Assembly (NCBI RefSeq): GCF_035556095.1
Contig: NZ_DATMFT010000017.1
Span: 62,001-126,000, forward strand
DNA from: Parapedobacter sp035556095
GTDB taxonomy: Bacteria; Bacteroidota; Bacteroidia; Sphingobacteriales; Sphingobacteriaceae
Direction: 5' to 3'
Length of the DNA: 64,000 nt
The notes under the pieces are model-generated. The model saw nothing but the letters and a program-made list of their open reading frames with translations, was not told the origin of the DNA and did no database searches. The translations under genes were made by a program, and so were the position numbers. Each line of letters opens with the position of its first letter. Positions within the stretch are counted from its first letter, which is position 1. This document shows, piece after piece, positions 25,735 to 34,482 of this stretch.

Positions 25735-26982
25735 TTATTCGAAATCCGGGTATAATAAATAGTGCTTACGCATGGCTTTGTATGCGGCTAAGTCGGCTGC
25801 CCAGGAATCCCGGATTTCCGTTTCGGTTTGCCCAGCAATGATCTGCTTGCGCAGTTCGTCCGTGCCCGCTAACTTGTCGAAAAACTCCGGACGCGAGAAA
25901 AACGTATCCTTAAACGGCGCCTTCTCGTAGAAATCGATCAGGTACTTGAGCGTAAAGATCTGCTCTTGGGGGTCTAGCCCGCGAAAGTCCAGCCCATAGC
26001 ATTCCTTGCCCTGCTGCTCTACATGTGCGGCCATGCCGGGGCGTGTGCCGGGCGTGAATGTGAACTCGCCGAACACTGGATCGGGGTAGCCCAGTACTTG
26101 GAAGGGCCAATCCGTACCACGGCCCACGCTGATGTCTGTTCCTTCAAACAGGCATAACGACATATATAGGCGCACCGATAGTTGGTTTGGCAGACTGGGC
26201 GACGGAATAACCGGCAGCTCATAAGGCGTGCTGTGGTCGTAATTTTGCACGGGGACGACCTCCAGGTCACACTGGGCACCATCATCGAGCCACCCTTCGC
26301 CATTGATCATTTTGGCCAATTCACCCACGGTAAGTCCATGGATCATTGCGATCTTGTGGTAGCTTACATTCGATTTGAATTTATCGTCTTTACGAACCGG
26401 TCCATCCACTTGGTCGCCGTTGGGATTTGGACGGTCCAACACAATCAATTTTGTTCCGTTGCTCACGCACAGCTGCATCACACGATGCATCGATGTAATG
26501 TAAGTATAAAACCGCGCTCCCACATCTTGAAGGTCAAACAACATCACATCGACGGACGCAACGATGGAGTCAGCCTTTTCATTCTTGCCATATAATGAGT
26601 GCAATGGCAAGCCCGTTTGCTGATCGATGTCATTGGCAACCTTCTCGCCCCGTTCAATATCGCCCCGAAAACCATGTTCGGGCGCAAAGGCAAACTGAAG
26701 GTCCACACCTTCTTCCAGCAGCACATCCACAAGGTGGCGCCCGCCCACTACCGAGGTCTGATTGCCCATCATCCCTACCTTCTTATCGGCAAGCAAAGGC
26801 AAATACCGGTCGAGCTGCTCGGCACCGGTACGTATCGTGAGTTCCTGAATGCTATCAGCAGCATCGCTATCGCGGTGTTGCGCATTGCCACCACATGACC
26901 ATGCAGATACCAGGGGAAGCAACACCAAAGCGAAAAACCGCCAATATTTTACGCTGTTCTCAGTAGCCGAAAGAAAATTCAT
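25735..26982 (-). CDS. namZ: Exo-beta-N-acetylmuramidase lipoprotein (NamZ/DUF1343, GH171), copy 3
   Basis: A 415-aa lipoprotein (signal peptide ending LVSAWSC; the -1 Trp is unusual for a lipobox). It has the complete NamZ signature: FAFAPEHGFRGDIERGE, VMLFDLQDVGARFYTYITS, LIVLDRPNPNGDQVDG, IHGLTVGELAKMINGEGW, PSPSLPNQLSVRLY and LCLFEGTDISVGRGTDWPFQ. The expected role is release of MurNAc from the non-reducing end of peptidoglycan fragments in the periplasm. As the first gene of block I it directly precedes susC2/susD2, tying a NamZ enzyme to an outer-membrane uptake pair. The intact PEHGFRG loop groups it with namZ1 rather than namZ2. Confidence 0.9.
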   Translation of the reverse strand: MNFLSATENSVKYWRFFALVLLPLVSAWSCGGNAQHRDSDAADSIQELTIRTGAEQLDRYLPLLADKKVGMMGNQTSVVGGRHLVDVLLEEGVDLQFAFAPEHGFRGDIERGEKVANDIDQQTGLPLHSLYGKNEKADSIVASVDVMLFDLQDVGARFYTYITSMHRVMQLCVSNGTKLIVLDRPNPNGDQVDGPVRKDDKFKSNVSYHKIAMIHGLTVGELAKMINGEGWLDDGAQCDLEVVPVQNYDHSTPYELPVIPSPSLPNQLSVRLYMSLCLFEGTDISVGRGTDWPFQVLGYPDPVFGEFTFTPGTRPGMAAHVEQQGKECYGLDFRGLDPQEQIFTLKYLIDFYEKAPFKDTFFSRPEFFDKLAGTDELRKQIIAGQTETEIRDSWAADLAAYKAMRKHYLLYPDFE

Positions 26983-27046
26983 ATTCCGCGTAATAAGGTT
27001 TATACTAAAATTGGATATACAATGTTAAGTAATATATTTTAAATAA

Positions 27047-27084
27047 TTGCATGTTTTTGCATGTTTTTTTAAATAAACATGCAA
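27047..27084. promoter_or_regulatory. Triple TTGCATGTTT repeat, operator candidate upstream of block I
   Basis: TTGCATGTTT occurs directly at 27047-27056 and 27057-27066, and inverted as AAACATGCAA at 27075-27084, giving a perfect 10-bp inverted repeat with an 8-base spacer. It lies 65-100 bases before namZ3. The core matches the inverted repeat before susC1 in 14 of 15 bases. I found no exact TAnnTTTG box in the 331-base gap 26983-27313, which otherwise holds only AT-rich sequence and the amidase terminator. Confidence 0.6.
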
Positions 27085-27213
27085 ACAGACAACATTTACA
27101 GTTTAACACCTATTTCCAAGCAATTGTTTTACAACTGAATAAAAAATATAAGACATTATTACTAATCGTAGAATTGCGACTTTATGCGCATATATACAGA
27201 TTTCAGATACTAC

Positions 27214-27250
27214 AAAAAAGCCTGCATCCAATACGGAATACAGGCTTTAA
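27214..27250 (-). terminator. Intrinsic terminator of the amidase gene
   Basis: On the minus strand AAAGCCTG pairs with CAGGCTTT across a 16-base loop and is followed by a run of T (plus-strand A run at 27214-27219). It lies 64 bases past the amidase stop and separates that gene from block I. Confidence 0.75.
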
Positions 27251-27313
27251 TCCAGCTTTCATTATCAAACCCAGCCAAGGTTGTCACCAAAGATGCTGAC
27301 CGCGCACCATCGT

Positions 27314-29128
27314 TTACCGACTACTTACCTCGCTTAGAAATCGGCTCACGCCATCCACAATACTTCCGGCCACCTCATCGTGGAATTGCGGGTCAAGCAA
27401 CCGCTCTTCATCGGCCGGATTGGAAAGGAACCCCACCTCCACCAGTGCCGTAGGTAATTCAGTAGGCGCGTTCAGCGTGAAATTAAATCCGCCCACATTG
27501 CCGAAATCGGCAAGCCCAAGTTTCCGCATTTCTGTGAGGATATATTGCGACAGTGGGCGATAAGCATGGTGGCGGTAGTAGGTGGAGACACCTTGTACCA
27601 TCGGATTGCGGGAAGAATTGCAATGGATACTGATCAACAGATCCGCGTCTGATTCCCGGAACCTGCGCAACCGGTAGCTATTATTGACCGACTGGTCGCG
27701 CGTACGGGTCATGATCACCGCACTGCCTGCCCGTTCAAACGCGGCTTTCAGCTTCAACGCCATCGCCAGGTTGAGGTCTTTCTCCACCACACCCGTCATG
27801 CCCGACGCTCCCCGGTTGCTGCCCCCGTGGCCGGCATCCACAGCGATGGTAAAACCCTGCAAGTCGAGCGTACTGGGCTGTGGCTTCACCCGGATAACCA
27901 GTCGGTTGCCTTCATAACCTACCTGATATCCCCACAGCTGCTTGTCCTTCAATTCGATGAATACGCGGAAGACTTCTTTATTTATTTGCTCATACCACAC
28001 GTTCTCGATAGCCACAAGGCCTTCTTTCTGTGTGATCCAGTTGCTGTTTGAAACGGCCCCGTAAATATCGACCACAATGCGGGTGGGGTGTTGCTGCACC
28101 ACATGGGTGTAAGGGAGCCGCTCGTCCAAACCGATGCGCACAAAGTCAAACGTGCTGTCTGACGTTACCGACCAGCTTCCTGTCAGCGAATAAGGGCGGA
28201 AATATGCACCCTGCTGCAGGCGCACATTATCCACGGGAATGTAAGCCTGTGCCTGCTCAGAAAGCCGCACCCGGTACATGTCGTTCGTCCGGCCGGTTAT
28301 CTCCAGCTTGACCAAACTATCAAGAAAGCCCATTTTGGCCCCTCCCAGCCGGTCGGACCCGAGCCCATAGTACAATGGCGCGTGGCCGCTCGTGGTGAGC
28401 CCCGTTAATACATGCGGCTGGTTCAGTACTGTAATCCGTTGGGTACTGGCTGCGGTAACCGTTTTTTGGTTGGATTTGTCGCGAAGGTAAAACGACACTG
28501 ATGAATCGGCAAGGCTATCCGACGGGTTGACGATGTATTCGCCACGGTAGATACCGGCCACACCCACCGCTGTTGTGTCAACTTCAAAAAGGGGAATACC
28601 TTTGTAAAAAGTAGCTTCCATGCCCGGCGTTGCTTTCATCTCCACCTGCAAAGGGTCGCCGGGTTGTAACCAACAATCTCCCCCGGGCAATATCCGAACA
28701 TATTCAATGGAAAAACCCGCCGTAGGTTGTAGCGGAGCCGGCTTTTCAAAGACCACCACCATCCGTTTGCGCAAGGTGTCGGCACCCGACACATGCCATA
28801 CTTGGAATTCGTTGGCCCCTTCCTGTAACGGCAATGGCGCAGCAAACACGCCTGTGTTGTAAACCGGCACTTCGACACCATTGAGGAACAAGGCCCCCGA
28901 AGGATCGGCAATTCCACGGAAATATGCCGGCGTATCGGCTACAACACTACTGTCTTTCATTGGCGAAGTCACCTTCAACCGCGGCTGTTGTTGCCCATGC
29001 GCAGCAGACAAACCTATGCTGTCCATAAATAAAATGCATACGCAAAATGCGCCGGCGCATCGCTTCAATCTATTTTTAAACCGTATAGGGTACCCGAAAA
29101 TAGCTAACATACCAGTAGTCTTTCCCAT
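27314..29128 (-). CDS. N-acetylmuramoyl-L-alanine amidase (Amidase_3) with N-terminal Ig/SH3-like and AMIN-like regions
   Basis: A 604-aa exported zinc amidase that cuts the bond between MurNAc and the stem peptide. Residues 427-600 are the Amidase_3 domain with the expected zinc and catalytic residues: H434 (DAGHGG), E449 (VVEKD), H502 (SIHCN) and E564 (LVEVGF). Before it lie a possible Ig-like region, an SH3-like stretch (LVKLEITGRTNDMYRVRLSEQAQAYIPVDNVRL) and an AMIN-like segment (FVRIGLDERLPYTHVVQQHPTRIVVDIYG), which may bind the cell wall. The hydrophobic segment CAGAFCVCILFMDSIGLSAAHG serves as signal peptide after a long basic start, so a later start is possible. It lies upstream of block I on the same strand but has its own terminator. 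It could feed peptide-free glycan to the NamZ enzymes or act in cell division. Confidence 0.9.
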   Translation of the reverse strand: MGKTTGMLAIFGYPIRFKNRLKRCAGAFCVCILFMDSIGLSAAHGQQQPRLKVTSPMKDSSVVADTPAYFRGIADPSGALFLNGVEVPVYNTGVFAAPLPLQEGANEFQVWHVSGADTLRKRMVVVFEKPAPLQPTAGFSIEYVRILPGGDCWLQPGDPLQVEMKATPGMEATFYKGIPLFEVDTTAVGVAGIYRGEYIVNPSDSLADSSVSFYLRDKSNQKTVTAASTQRITVLNQPHVLTGLTTSGHAPLYYGLGSDRLGGAKMGFLDSLVKLEITGRTNDMYRVRLSEQAQAYIPVDNVRLQQGAYFRPYSLTGSWSVTSDSTFDFVRIGLDERLPYTHVVQQHPTRIVVDIYGAVSNSNWITQKEGLVAIENVWYEQINKEVFRVFIELKDKQLWGYQVGYEGNRLVIRVKPQPSTLDLQGFTIAVDAGHGGSNRGASGMTGVVEKDLNLAMALKLKAAFERAGSAVIMTRTRDQSVNNSYRLRRFRESDADLLISIHCNSSRNPMVQGVSTYYRHHAYRPLSQYILTEMRKLGLADFGNVGGFNFTLNAPTELPTALVEVGFLSNPADEERLLDPQFHDEVAGSIVDGVSRFLSEVSSR

Positions 29129-29142
29129 TTGTATTAAGTTGG

Positions 29143-29157
29143 TTTACTTTTAGTAAA
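29143..29157. promoter_or_regulatory. Small palindrome in the amidase-murF divergent gap
   Basis: TTTACT-TTT-AGTAAA is a perfect 6-bp inverted repeat 15 bases upstream of the amidase start, in the 88-base region from which the amidase and murF diverge. It could be an operator; nothing else supports it. Confidence 0.25.
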
Positions 29158-29216
29158 GCAAGGATAAGCAAAACAGTCGAATTTCTTAACCCAAACTTTT
29201 TCCCTAAACTTGCATA

Positions 29217-30521
29217 ATGGAAGCTGCGTCATTGTATCCTTATTTCCGTAAATATCCGGCTATCAGCACAGATACCCGCAATATACAACCCAACAGTCTC
29301 TTTTTTGCCTTGAAAGGCGAGCGCTTCAATGGCAATCGATTTGCAGCGCAAGCGCTCGAAAAGGGCGCCAGCTATGCCATCGTCGATGAGCCACAGGCCG
29401 ACGGTGACGAACGCTATCTGTATGTCTCCGATGTACTTATTGCGCTCCAAGCGTTAGCTCGCTATCATCGCAGCCAGCTCCAGATACCGGTAATTGGCAT
29501 TACCGGCACCAATGGCAAAACAACAACCAAAGAACTAATCCAGGCCGTATTGTCGCAGCAATTCCATACGTATGCCACCAAGGGCAACCTGAACAACCAC
29601 ATCGGCGTGCCATTATCCGTCCTTTCAATTTCCCCGCAGACGGAAATCGCGATTATCGAGATGGGGGCCAACCATGTGGGCGAAATCGCGTTCCTCTGCG
29701 AGATTGCCCGCCCCACGCATGGACTCATCACGAATGTCGGCCGAGCGCATTTGGAAGGGTTTGGAAACTTCGAGGGCGTCAAGAAAGCAAAAGGTGAACT
29801 GTATGATTTCCTAGCGGCACAAAGGGGTACGCTGTTCCTGCAAAATGACAATCCCACGCTCCGCGAAATGGCAGCAGCCCGGTCGGGGCAACAACTGGTT
29901 ACCTACGGCTTTTCACCGGAAAACAGCGTTTCGGGCGAACTGATTTCAGCGGACCCATTATTGCATATCCAATGGACCACACCCGACAGTGATGGCCATC
30001 ACGCCGTCCATACCCAACTGACGGGCGCTTACAACACCGAAAATATCCTTGCGGCCATCTCCATTGCCCGACATTTTGGCGTACCACCGGAATACATCAA
30101 TCGCGGAATAAGCGAATACACACCCACCAACAACCGGTCACAACTCACCAAGACAGAACACAACACCCTCATCTGCGATTATTACAACGCCAATGCCAGC
30201 AGCATGGCGGCCGCACTTGAAAATCTGCGCACATTGCATGCAGACCAGAAAGTCGTTGTACTCGGCGATATGTTTGAAATGGGCGACGACACGCATGAAG
30301 AACACCGCAAAGTGGTGGAAGCGGCCCTTTTGGTACAAGCAGTTCGTACACTATTCGTGGGGAAAGCGTTTTACGAGCACCGGCAGCAAGCCGGGGCCGA
30401 ATTTTATGAAACCACTGCGGCGGCGAAGGATGCCCTCACGCAGCAGCCTATTCAAAACGCATTGGTGCTTTTGAAAGCATCGCGTGGGATGGCCTTCGAA
30501 AAACTGGTCGATGCACTGTAA
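29217..30521 (+). CDS. murF: UDP-N-acetylmuramoyl-tripeptide--D-alanyl-D-alanine ligase
   Basis: A 434-aa cytoplasmic Mur ligase that adds D-Ala-D-Ala to UDP-MurNAc-tripeptide, the last cytoplasmic step of peptidoglycan precursor synthesis. The N-terminal domain has STDTRNIQPNSLFFALKGERFNGN; the central ATPase has GITGTNGKTTTKE (P-loop), NLNNHIGVPLSVL, EMGANHVGEI and TNVGRAHLEGFGN; the C-terminal domain has YNANASSMAAALENL and VLGDMFEMG, all typical of MurF. The length fits the family. It stands alone on the plus strand, apart from the dcw cluster, divergent from the amidase. A TAAACTTG at 29205-29212 resembles a -7 box but would leave almost no leader. Confidence 0.97.
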   Translation: MEAASLYPYFRKYPAISTDTRNIQPNSLFFALKGERFNGNRFAAQALEKGASYAIVDEPQADGDERYLYVSDVLIALQALARYHRSQLQIPVIGITGTNGKTTTKELIQAVLSQQFHTYATKGNLNNHIGVPLSVLSISPQTEIAIIEMGANHVGEIAFLCEIARPTHGLITNVGRAHLEGFGNFEGVKKAKGELYDFLAAQRGTLFLQNDNPTLREMAAARSGQQLVTYGFSPENSVSGELISADPLLHIQWTTPDSDGHHAVHTQLTGAYNTENILAAISIARHFGVPPEYINRGISEYTPTNNRSQLTKTEHNTLICDYYNANASSMAAALENLRTLHADQKVVVLGDMFEMGDDTHEEHRKVVEAALLVQAVRTLFVGKAFYEHRQQAGAEFYETTAAAKDALTQQPIQNALVLLKASRGMAFEKLVDAL

Positions 30522-30546
30522 ACGCTGTCCGCTACCGCACATTAAG

Positions 30547-30562
30547 TGTTCGATATCGAACA
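30547..30562. promoter_or_regulatory. 16-bp palindrome, possible enhancer-binding site
   Basis: TGTTCGATATCGAACA is a perfect palindrome, 68 bases upstream of a TTGGCAC element and 122 bases before the adaptor start. Spacing fits the usual position of a bacterial enhancer-binding protein site for sigma54. It follows the murF stop by 25 bases, so a hairpin role in murF mRNA is also possible, but there is no T-run after it. Confidence 0.5.
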
Positions 30563-30613
30563 GTTTGATTTTGTAATACATCACAAAAACCTGCGTAAAA
30601 GCCAGTTATATTT

Positions 30614-30629
30614 TTGGCACGTCATTATA
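30614..30629 (+). promoter_or_regulatory. Sigma54-like -24 element
   Basis: TTGGCACG matches the -24 half of the sigma54 consensus (TGGCACG-N4-TTGC). The -12 half is poor: TATA stands where TTGC is expected. A start near 30641 would give a 43-base leader before the adaptor ATG. Confidence 0.35.
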
Positions 30630-30683
30630 TAGGTAATGGCCAGTGCCCAGTGGTGGGCGGCAAGTCATGGTCTAGAAAAGAAA

Positions 30684-31937
30684 ATGGATAGAGCACTACC
30701 CAAAAAACGATGGAACAGTAAACGTATTACGTTAGTAGCCGGTGGGGCGGCTATCTTAGCACTTATATTTGCCAGCTATTACTTTACCTCCGGCAACGCC
30801 CGGCTCAACGTGAATGCCGAGCGAATCACCATAGCCGAAGTAAGGGAAGATTCTTTCCGCGAATTTATTCCAGTGAATGGCACCGTATTGCCGATCACCA
30901 GCATCTTTCTTGACGCATCAGTTGGTGGCCGGGTGGAAGAGAAGTTTGTGGAAGATGGTGCCAGGCTCAAAAAGGGAGACCCCATCATGCGGCTCTCCAA
31001 TACAGACCTCGAATTGAGTTTGGTTACGCAGGAAACGCAGGTATACAACAACCTCACCCAGATGCAGATCGCCCAGACGGCCGCACAGCAAACATCCATC
31101 GCTAACCGCAACCAGATGGCGGATGCAGAAAATGCGCTGAAAGAAGCTAAGCGGGTCTACGATCTCAATGAAACCCTCTATAAAAAGAAGGCCGTGGGCA
31201 AACAGGAATACCTGCAGGCGAAAAACAATTACGATTATCAGGTGGAGCGCATCAAGCTCACCCGCGAAAACATTGCACAGGACTCTATCCGCAGCGCCCA
31301 AACACTCGAACAAAACAAACAATTGTATGCCAGCGGGATGTCTGCACTCGAATTGATGCGGCGTAAGGTGGGCGACCTTATTTTGAGGGCCCCGGTTGAG
31401 GGGCAGCTCACTTCGTTCGACGCAGAAATCGGGCAAAGTAAAAACCCTGGTGAACGCCTCGGCCAGATCGATGTACTCACCGGTTTCAAGGTGCGGGCCG
31501 ATATTGACGAGCACTATATTTCCCGTATCTATCCCGACCTTGAAGGGGAATTCACCTTCGCGGGAAAAAGCTATAAACTCGTCATCAAGAAAGTGTATAC
31601 TCAAGTGACTAGCGGGCGCTTCCAGGTGGATATGGAGTTCATAAACGAGGTACCCGAAGGCATCCGCCGCGGCCAGACGCTGCAAATCCGTCTCGCCCTC
31701 AGTGACGAAACAAAGGCTATCCTGCTTGCCAAAGGCGGCTTCTATCAGCAAACCGGGGGCAACTGGGTATTTAAACTTACCGAAGATGGAAAAACAGCCT
31801 ACCGCGTGGATGTACAGCTCGGCCGCCAAAATCCGGACTATTATGAAGTCATCAGCGGACTGGAACCGGGCGATAAAGTAGTGACTTCAAGCTATGAAAC
31901 GTATGATCGGGTGCAAGAGCTCAATATAAGCAACTGA
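30684..31937 (+). CDS. HlyD/MacA-type periplasmic adaptor subunit
   Basis: A 417-aa membrane-fusion protein from the ATG at 30684 (MDRALPKKRWNSKRITLVAGG); an in-frame ATG at 30636 would add an unlikely tail before the basic N-terminus. A single membrane anchor (residues 13-32) is followed by a lipoyl-like half (VGGRVEEKFVEDGARLKKGDPIMRL), a long helical hairpin (about 110-230), the second lipoyl half (DLILRAPVEGQLTSFDAEIGQSKNPGERLGQI) and beta-barrel and membrane-proximal domains. Such adaptors link an inner-membrane exporter to an outer-membrane channel. It is followed 32 bases later by an FtsX-like permease, but no ATPase or TolC-like gene is seen nearby. Confidence 0.88.
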   Translation: MDRALPKKRWNSKRITLVAGGAAILALIFASYYFTSGNARLNVNAERITIAEVREDSFREFIPVNGTVLPITSIFLDASVGGRVEEKFVEDGARLKKGDPIMRLSNTDLELSLVTQETQVYNNLTQMQIAQTAAQQTSIANRNQMADAENALKEAKRVYDLNETLYKKKAVGKQEYLQAKNNYDYQVERIKLTRENIAQDSIRSAQTLEQNKQLYASGMSALELMRRKVGDLILRAPVEGQLTSFDAEIGQSKNPGERLGQIDVLTGFKVRADIDEHYISRIYPDLEGEFTFAGKSYKLVIKKVYTQVTSGRFQVDMEFINEVPEGIRRGQTLQIRLALSDETKAILLAKGGFYQQTGGNWVFKLTEDGKTAYRVDVQLGRQNPDYYEVISGLEPGDKVVTSSYETYDRVQELNISN

Positions 31938-31969
31938 TTGCGCGCTCAACACCCATAACGATAGCAACA

Positions 31970-34342
31970 ATGATAAAGAACTATCTGAAAATTGCCTGGC
32001 GCAACCTCGTACGGAACAAAGTATACTCCTTCATCAATATCCTCGGGTTGAGCGTGGGCATGGCCTCGTGCATGCTCATCCTCATCTGGATAGCGAACGA
32101 GGTAAGCCATGATCAATTCCACGAAAAGAAACATCGCATCTACATCGCAAACAACCGGGATGTCAACGAAGGCATGGTCAATGCGTGGAACTGGACGCCA
32201 AATATCATGGCATCCTCCCTCAAGCAAGACTATCCCGAAGTGGAAGACGCCGTACGGGTTGATGCCGGCAACACCTTCTTATTTTCCGTCGGTGACAACA
32301 AGCAAAAGCACTCGGGTGCCTTTACCGATCCGGGGTTCCTCACCATGTTCAGCTTCCCGCTTAAACAGGGCGACCCCATTACGGCTTTAAATGAACCCCA
32401 CAACATTATCTTAACCGAAAAACTGGCCACCTCACTGTTCGGCGATGCCGATGCCATGGGCCAAATCATCAAAATAGACAGTAACGACCAGTTTACCGTA
32501 ACGGGTGTCATGGCCGACCTACCCAGCAATACCCGGTTCGACTTCGATTACCTGCTGCCGTGGAACTACAGCGTCAACCTCGGCTGGCGCGATAGCTCCT
32601 GGTCAAACAATACCCTGCAAACCTACGTTTTGCTGAAAGAGGGCGTATCGCATCCCGCTTTTGACCAAAAAATCAAAACCATCACCAAAGACCACCTCGC
32701 CGACAACCCCTTATATAGTAAGCGTGAGGTATTTACCCAACCAATTACGGAAGCCTGGCTATACTCCAAACAAGAAAACGGCCACTATACCGGTGGGCGC
32801 ATTGAAATGGTTCGACTGTTCGCTGTCATCGCCGCATTGATCCTCGTCATCGCCTGCATCAATTTCATGAACCTCAGCACGGCCCGGAGTGAAAAAAGGG
32901 CGAAAGAAGTGGGCATCCGCAAGGTAGTCGGCGCACAAAAGCGACTGCTGGTTGGCCAGTTCCTTGGCGAAAGTATCCTCTTGGCGTGCATTGCTTTCAT
33001 TTTCGCGTTGATTGCCGTCGTATTGGCCCTGCCCGCCTTTGGCAACCTCGTGGGCAAGTCGCTGCATATCGCCTTCGGCAACCCGGTGTTCTGGCTTTTG
33101 TCGCTCGCCTTCATCGCCATCTGCGGCCTTCTTGCTGGCAGCTATCCGGCATTCTACCTATCGGCTTTCAAACCCGTCAGCGTGCTGAAAGGCCTTTTCA
33201 AGCGTAGTGGTGCGGCCGTAAGCCCCCGCAAGGTGCTCGTAGTGGTACAGTTCAGCTTTGCCACCATTCTCATCATCAGCACCATTATCGTATCGCAGCA
33301 AATCAAACATGCCCAGTCGAGAGACAGTGGTTACAACCGCAATGATCTGGTGTACATCGCGATGGAAGGCGACATCCAAAACAAGTACCCGCTTATCCGC
33401 GACGAGTTGATCAGCAAGGGAGCGGTCATAGCAGTAACCAAGTCGATGAGCCCCATCACCACCCGTTACAGCGACAGCTGGGGCTGGAGCTGGACGGGCA
33501 GCACCGAAGAAGACAAACGCATCGATTTTATCCGGATGGCCGCTGATGCCAACTTTGTCAAAACAATGGGCGCCACCTTAAAGATGGGCAGGGATATCGA
33601 TATATACAACTACCCTGGCGACTCGTTATCCATTGTGCTCAACGAAACGGCTGTGAAGATGATGCACCTCGAAGACCCGTTGAACACCATCCTGAAGGCC
33701 GATGGCGAAGACTGGCGCGTGGTGGGCGTGGTGAAGGATTTTATCTATGAATCGCCCTATGACAACGTACAACAGTTAGTAGTTTTCGGACCGGCATCTT
33801 GGTTTACCACCATGCACCTCAGGTTAAACCCGGCCAACACTACGCAGCATAATCTCATGCTGACCGAGCAGATATTCAAAGCACATAACCCGCAATACCC
33901 GTTTAGCTACCATTTTGTAGACGAGGTCTATGCCCGCAAATTCCAGGAAGAACAACGGGTGGGCACGCTGGCCGCATTGTTTGCAGGCTTGACCATTTTC
34001 ATTTCCTGCTTGGGCTTGTTCGGGCTGGCTACCTTCACGGCGGAAAGCCGGATCAAGGAAGTAGGGGTGCGGAAGGTGCTCGGTGCTTCGGTGTTTAACG
34101 TAACAGCCCTATTGTCCAAGGACTTTTTGAAACTCGTGCTGATTTCATTCTTAATTGCGTCTCCCATAGCATGGTATGCGATGAGCAAATGGTTATCCGG
34201 CTATACGTATCGCGTAGATATCGCATGGTGGGTATTCGTACTGGCCGGCGTGTTATCCATTTTCATATCGCTACTGACAATCAGTTATCAAGCAATAAAA
34301 GCCGCGGTGGCGAATCCCGTAAATAGCCTCCGGAACGAATAA
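31970..34342 (+). CDS. FtsX/MacB-type ABC transporter permease
   Basis: A 790-aa membrane protein of the size usual for Bacteroidota double-FtsX permeases. It starts MIKNYLKIAWRNLVRNKVYSFINILGLSVGMASCMLILIWI, has a large periplasmic MacB_PCD domain (about 50-280), an FtsX block of three membrane helices with ARSEKRAKEVGIRKVVGAQK (about 290-420), a second periplasmic domain, and a last FtsX block with TFTAESRIKEVGVRKVLGAS (about 670-790). Both internal repeats carry the EVGxRKVxGA cytoplasmic motif that contacts the ATPase. No cognate ATP-binding subunit is encoded in the operon, so it must be supplied elsewhere. Substrate is unknown. Confidence 0.92.
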   Translation: MIKNYLKIAWRNLVRNKVYSFINILGLSVGMASCMLILIWIANEVSHDQFHEKKHRIYIANNRDVNEGMVNAWNWTPNIMASSLKQDYPEVEDAVRVDAGNTFLFSVGDNKQKHSGAFTDPGFLTMFSFPLKQGDPITALNEPHNIILTEKLATSLFGDADAMGQIIKIDSNDQFTVTGVMADLPSNTRFDFDYLLPWNYSVNLGWRDSSWSNNTLQTYVLLKEGVSHPAFDQKIKTITKDHLADNPLYSKREVFTQPITEAWLYSKQENGHYTGGRIEMVRLFAVIAALILVIACINFMNLSTARSEKRAKEVGIRKVVGAQKRLLVGQFLGESILLACIAFIFALIAVVLALPAFGNLVGKSLHIAFGNPVFWLLSLAFIAICGLLAGSYPAFYLSAFKPVSVLKGLFKRSGAAVSPRKVLVVVQFSFATILIISTIIVSQQIKHAQSRDSGYNRNDLVYIAMEGDIQNKYPLIRDELISKGAVIAVTKSMSPITTRYSDSWGWSWTGSTEEDKRIDFIRMAADANFVKTMGATLKMGRDIDIYNYPGDSLSIVLNETAVKMMHLEDPLNTILKADGEDWRVVGVVKDFIYESPYDNVQQLVVFGPASWFTTMHLRLNPANTTQHNLMLTEQIFKAHNPQYPFSYHFVDEVYARKFQEEQRVGTLAALFAGLTIFISCLGLFGLATFTAESRIKEVGVRKVLGASVFNVTALLSKDFLKLVLISFLIASPIAWYAMSKWLSGYTYRVDIAWWVFVLAGVLSIFISLLTISYQAIKAAVANPVNSLRNE

Positions 34343-34383
34343 GGAATTTGGTGCTCCCCACTGCGAAAACGGGATGGTACAGG

Positions 34384-34414
34384 TTGCCATAACCCGTTTG
34401 TTGGACTAAGTTTG
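34384..34414 (+). promoter_or_regulatory. Bacteroidota-type promoter of the 34483 gene
   Basis: TTG at 34384-34386 is followed after 20 bases by TAAGTTTG (34407-34414), an exact -7 consensus TAnnTTTG at normal spacing. Transcription would start near 34421, leaving a leader of about 60 bases. A weak hairpin (GGAGGT/ACCTCC, 34431-34449) lies in that leader. Confidence 0.6.
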
Positions 34415-34482
34415 AGCTTCCTCGAACAGACGGAGGTATCGGACACCTCCATGCTATCGATTAAACACTAAAAGATTTAACC

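Noticed and set aside
27001..27090. TTGCATGTTT repeats as a CRISPR-like or phage attachment array
   Set aside because: Only three 10-base units, without regular spacers or an integrase; position before namZ3 favours regulation.
34431..34449. GGAGGT/ACCTCC hairpin as a terminator for the permease operon
   Set aside because: The stem is only 6 bp with no T-run, and it lies downstream of a good promoter for the next gene.
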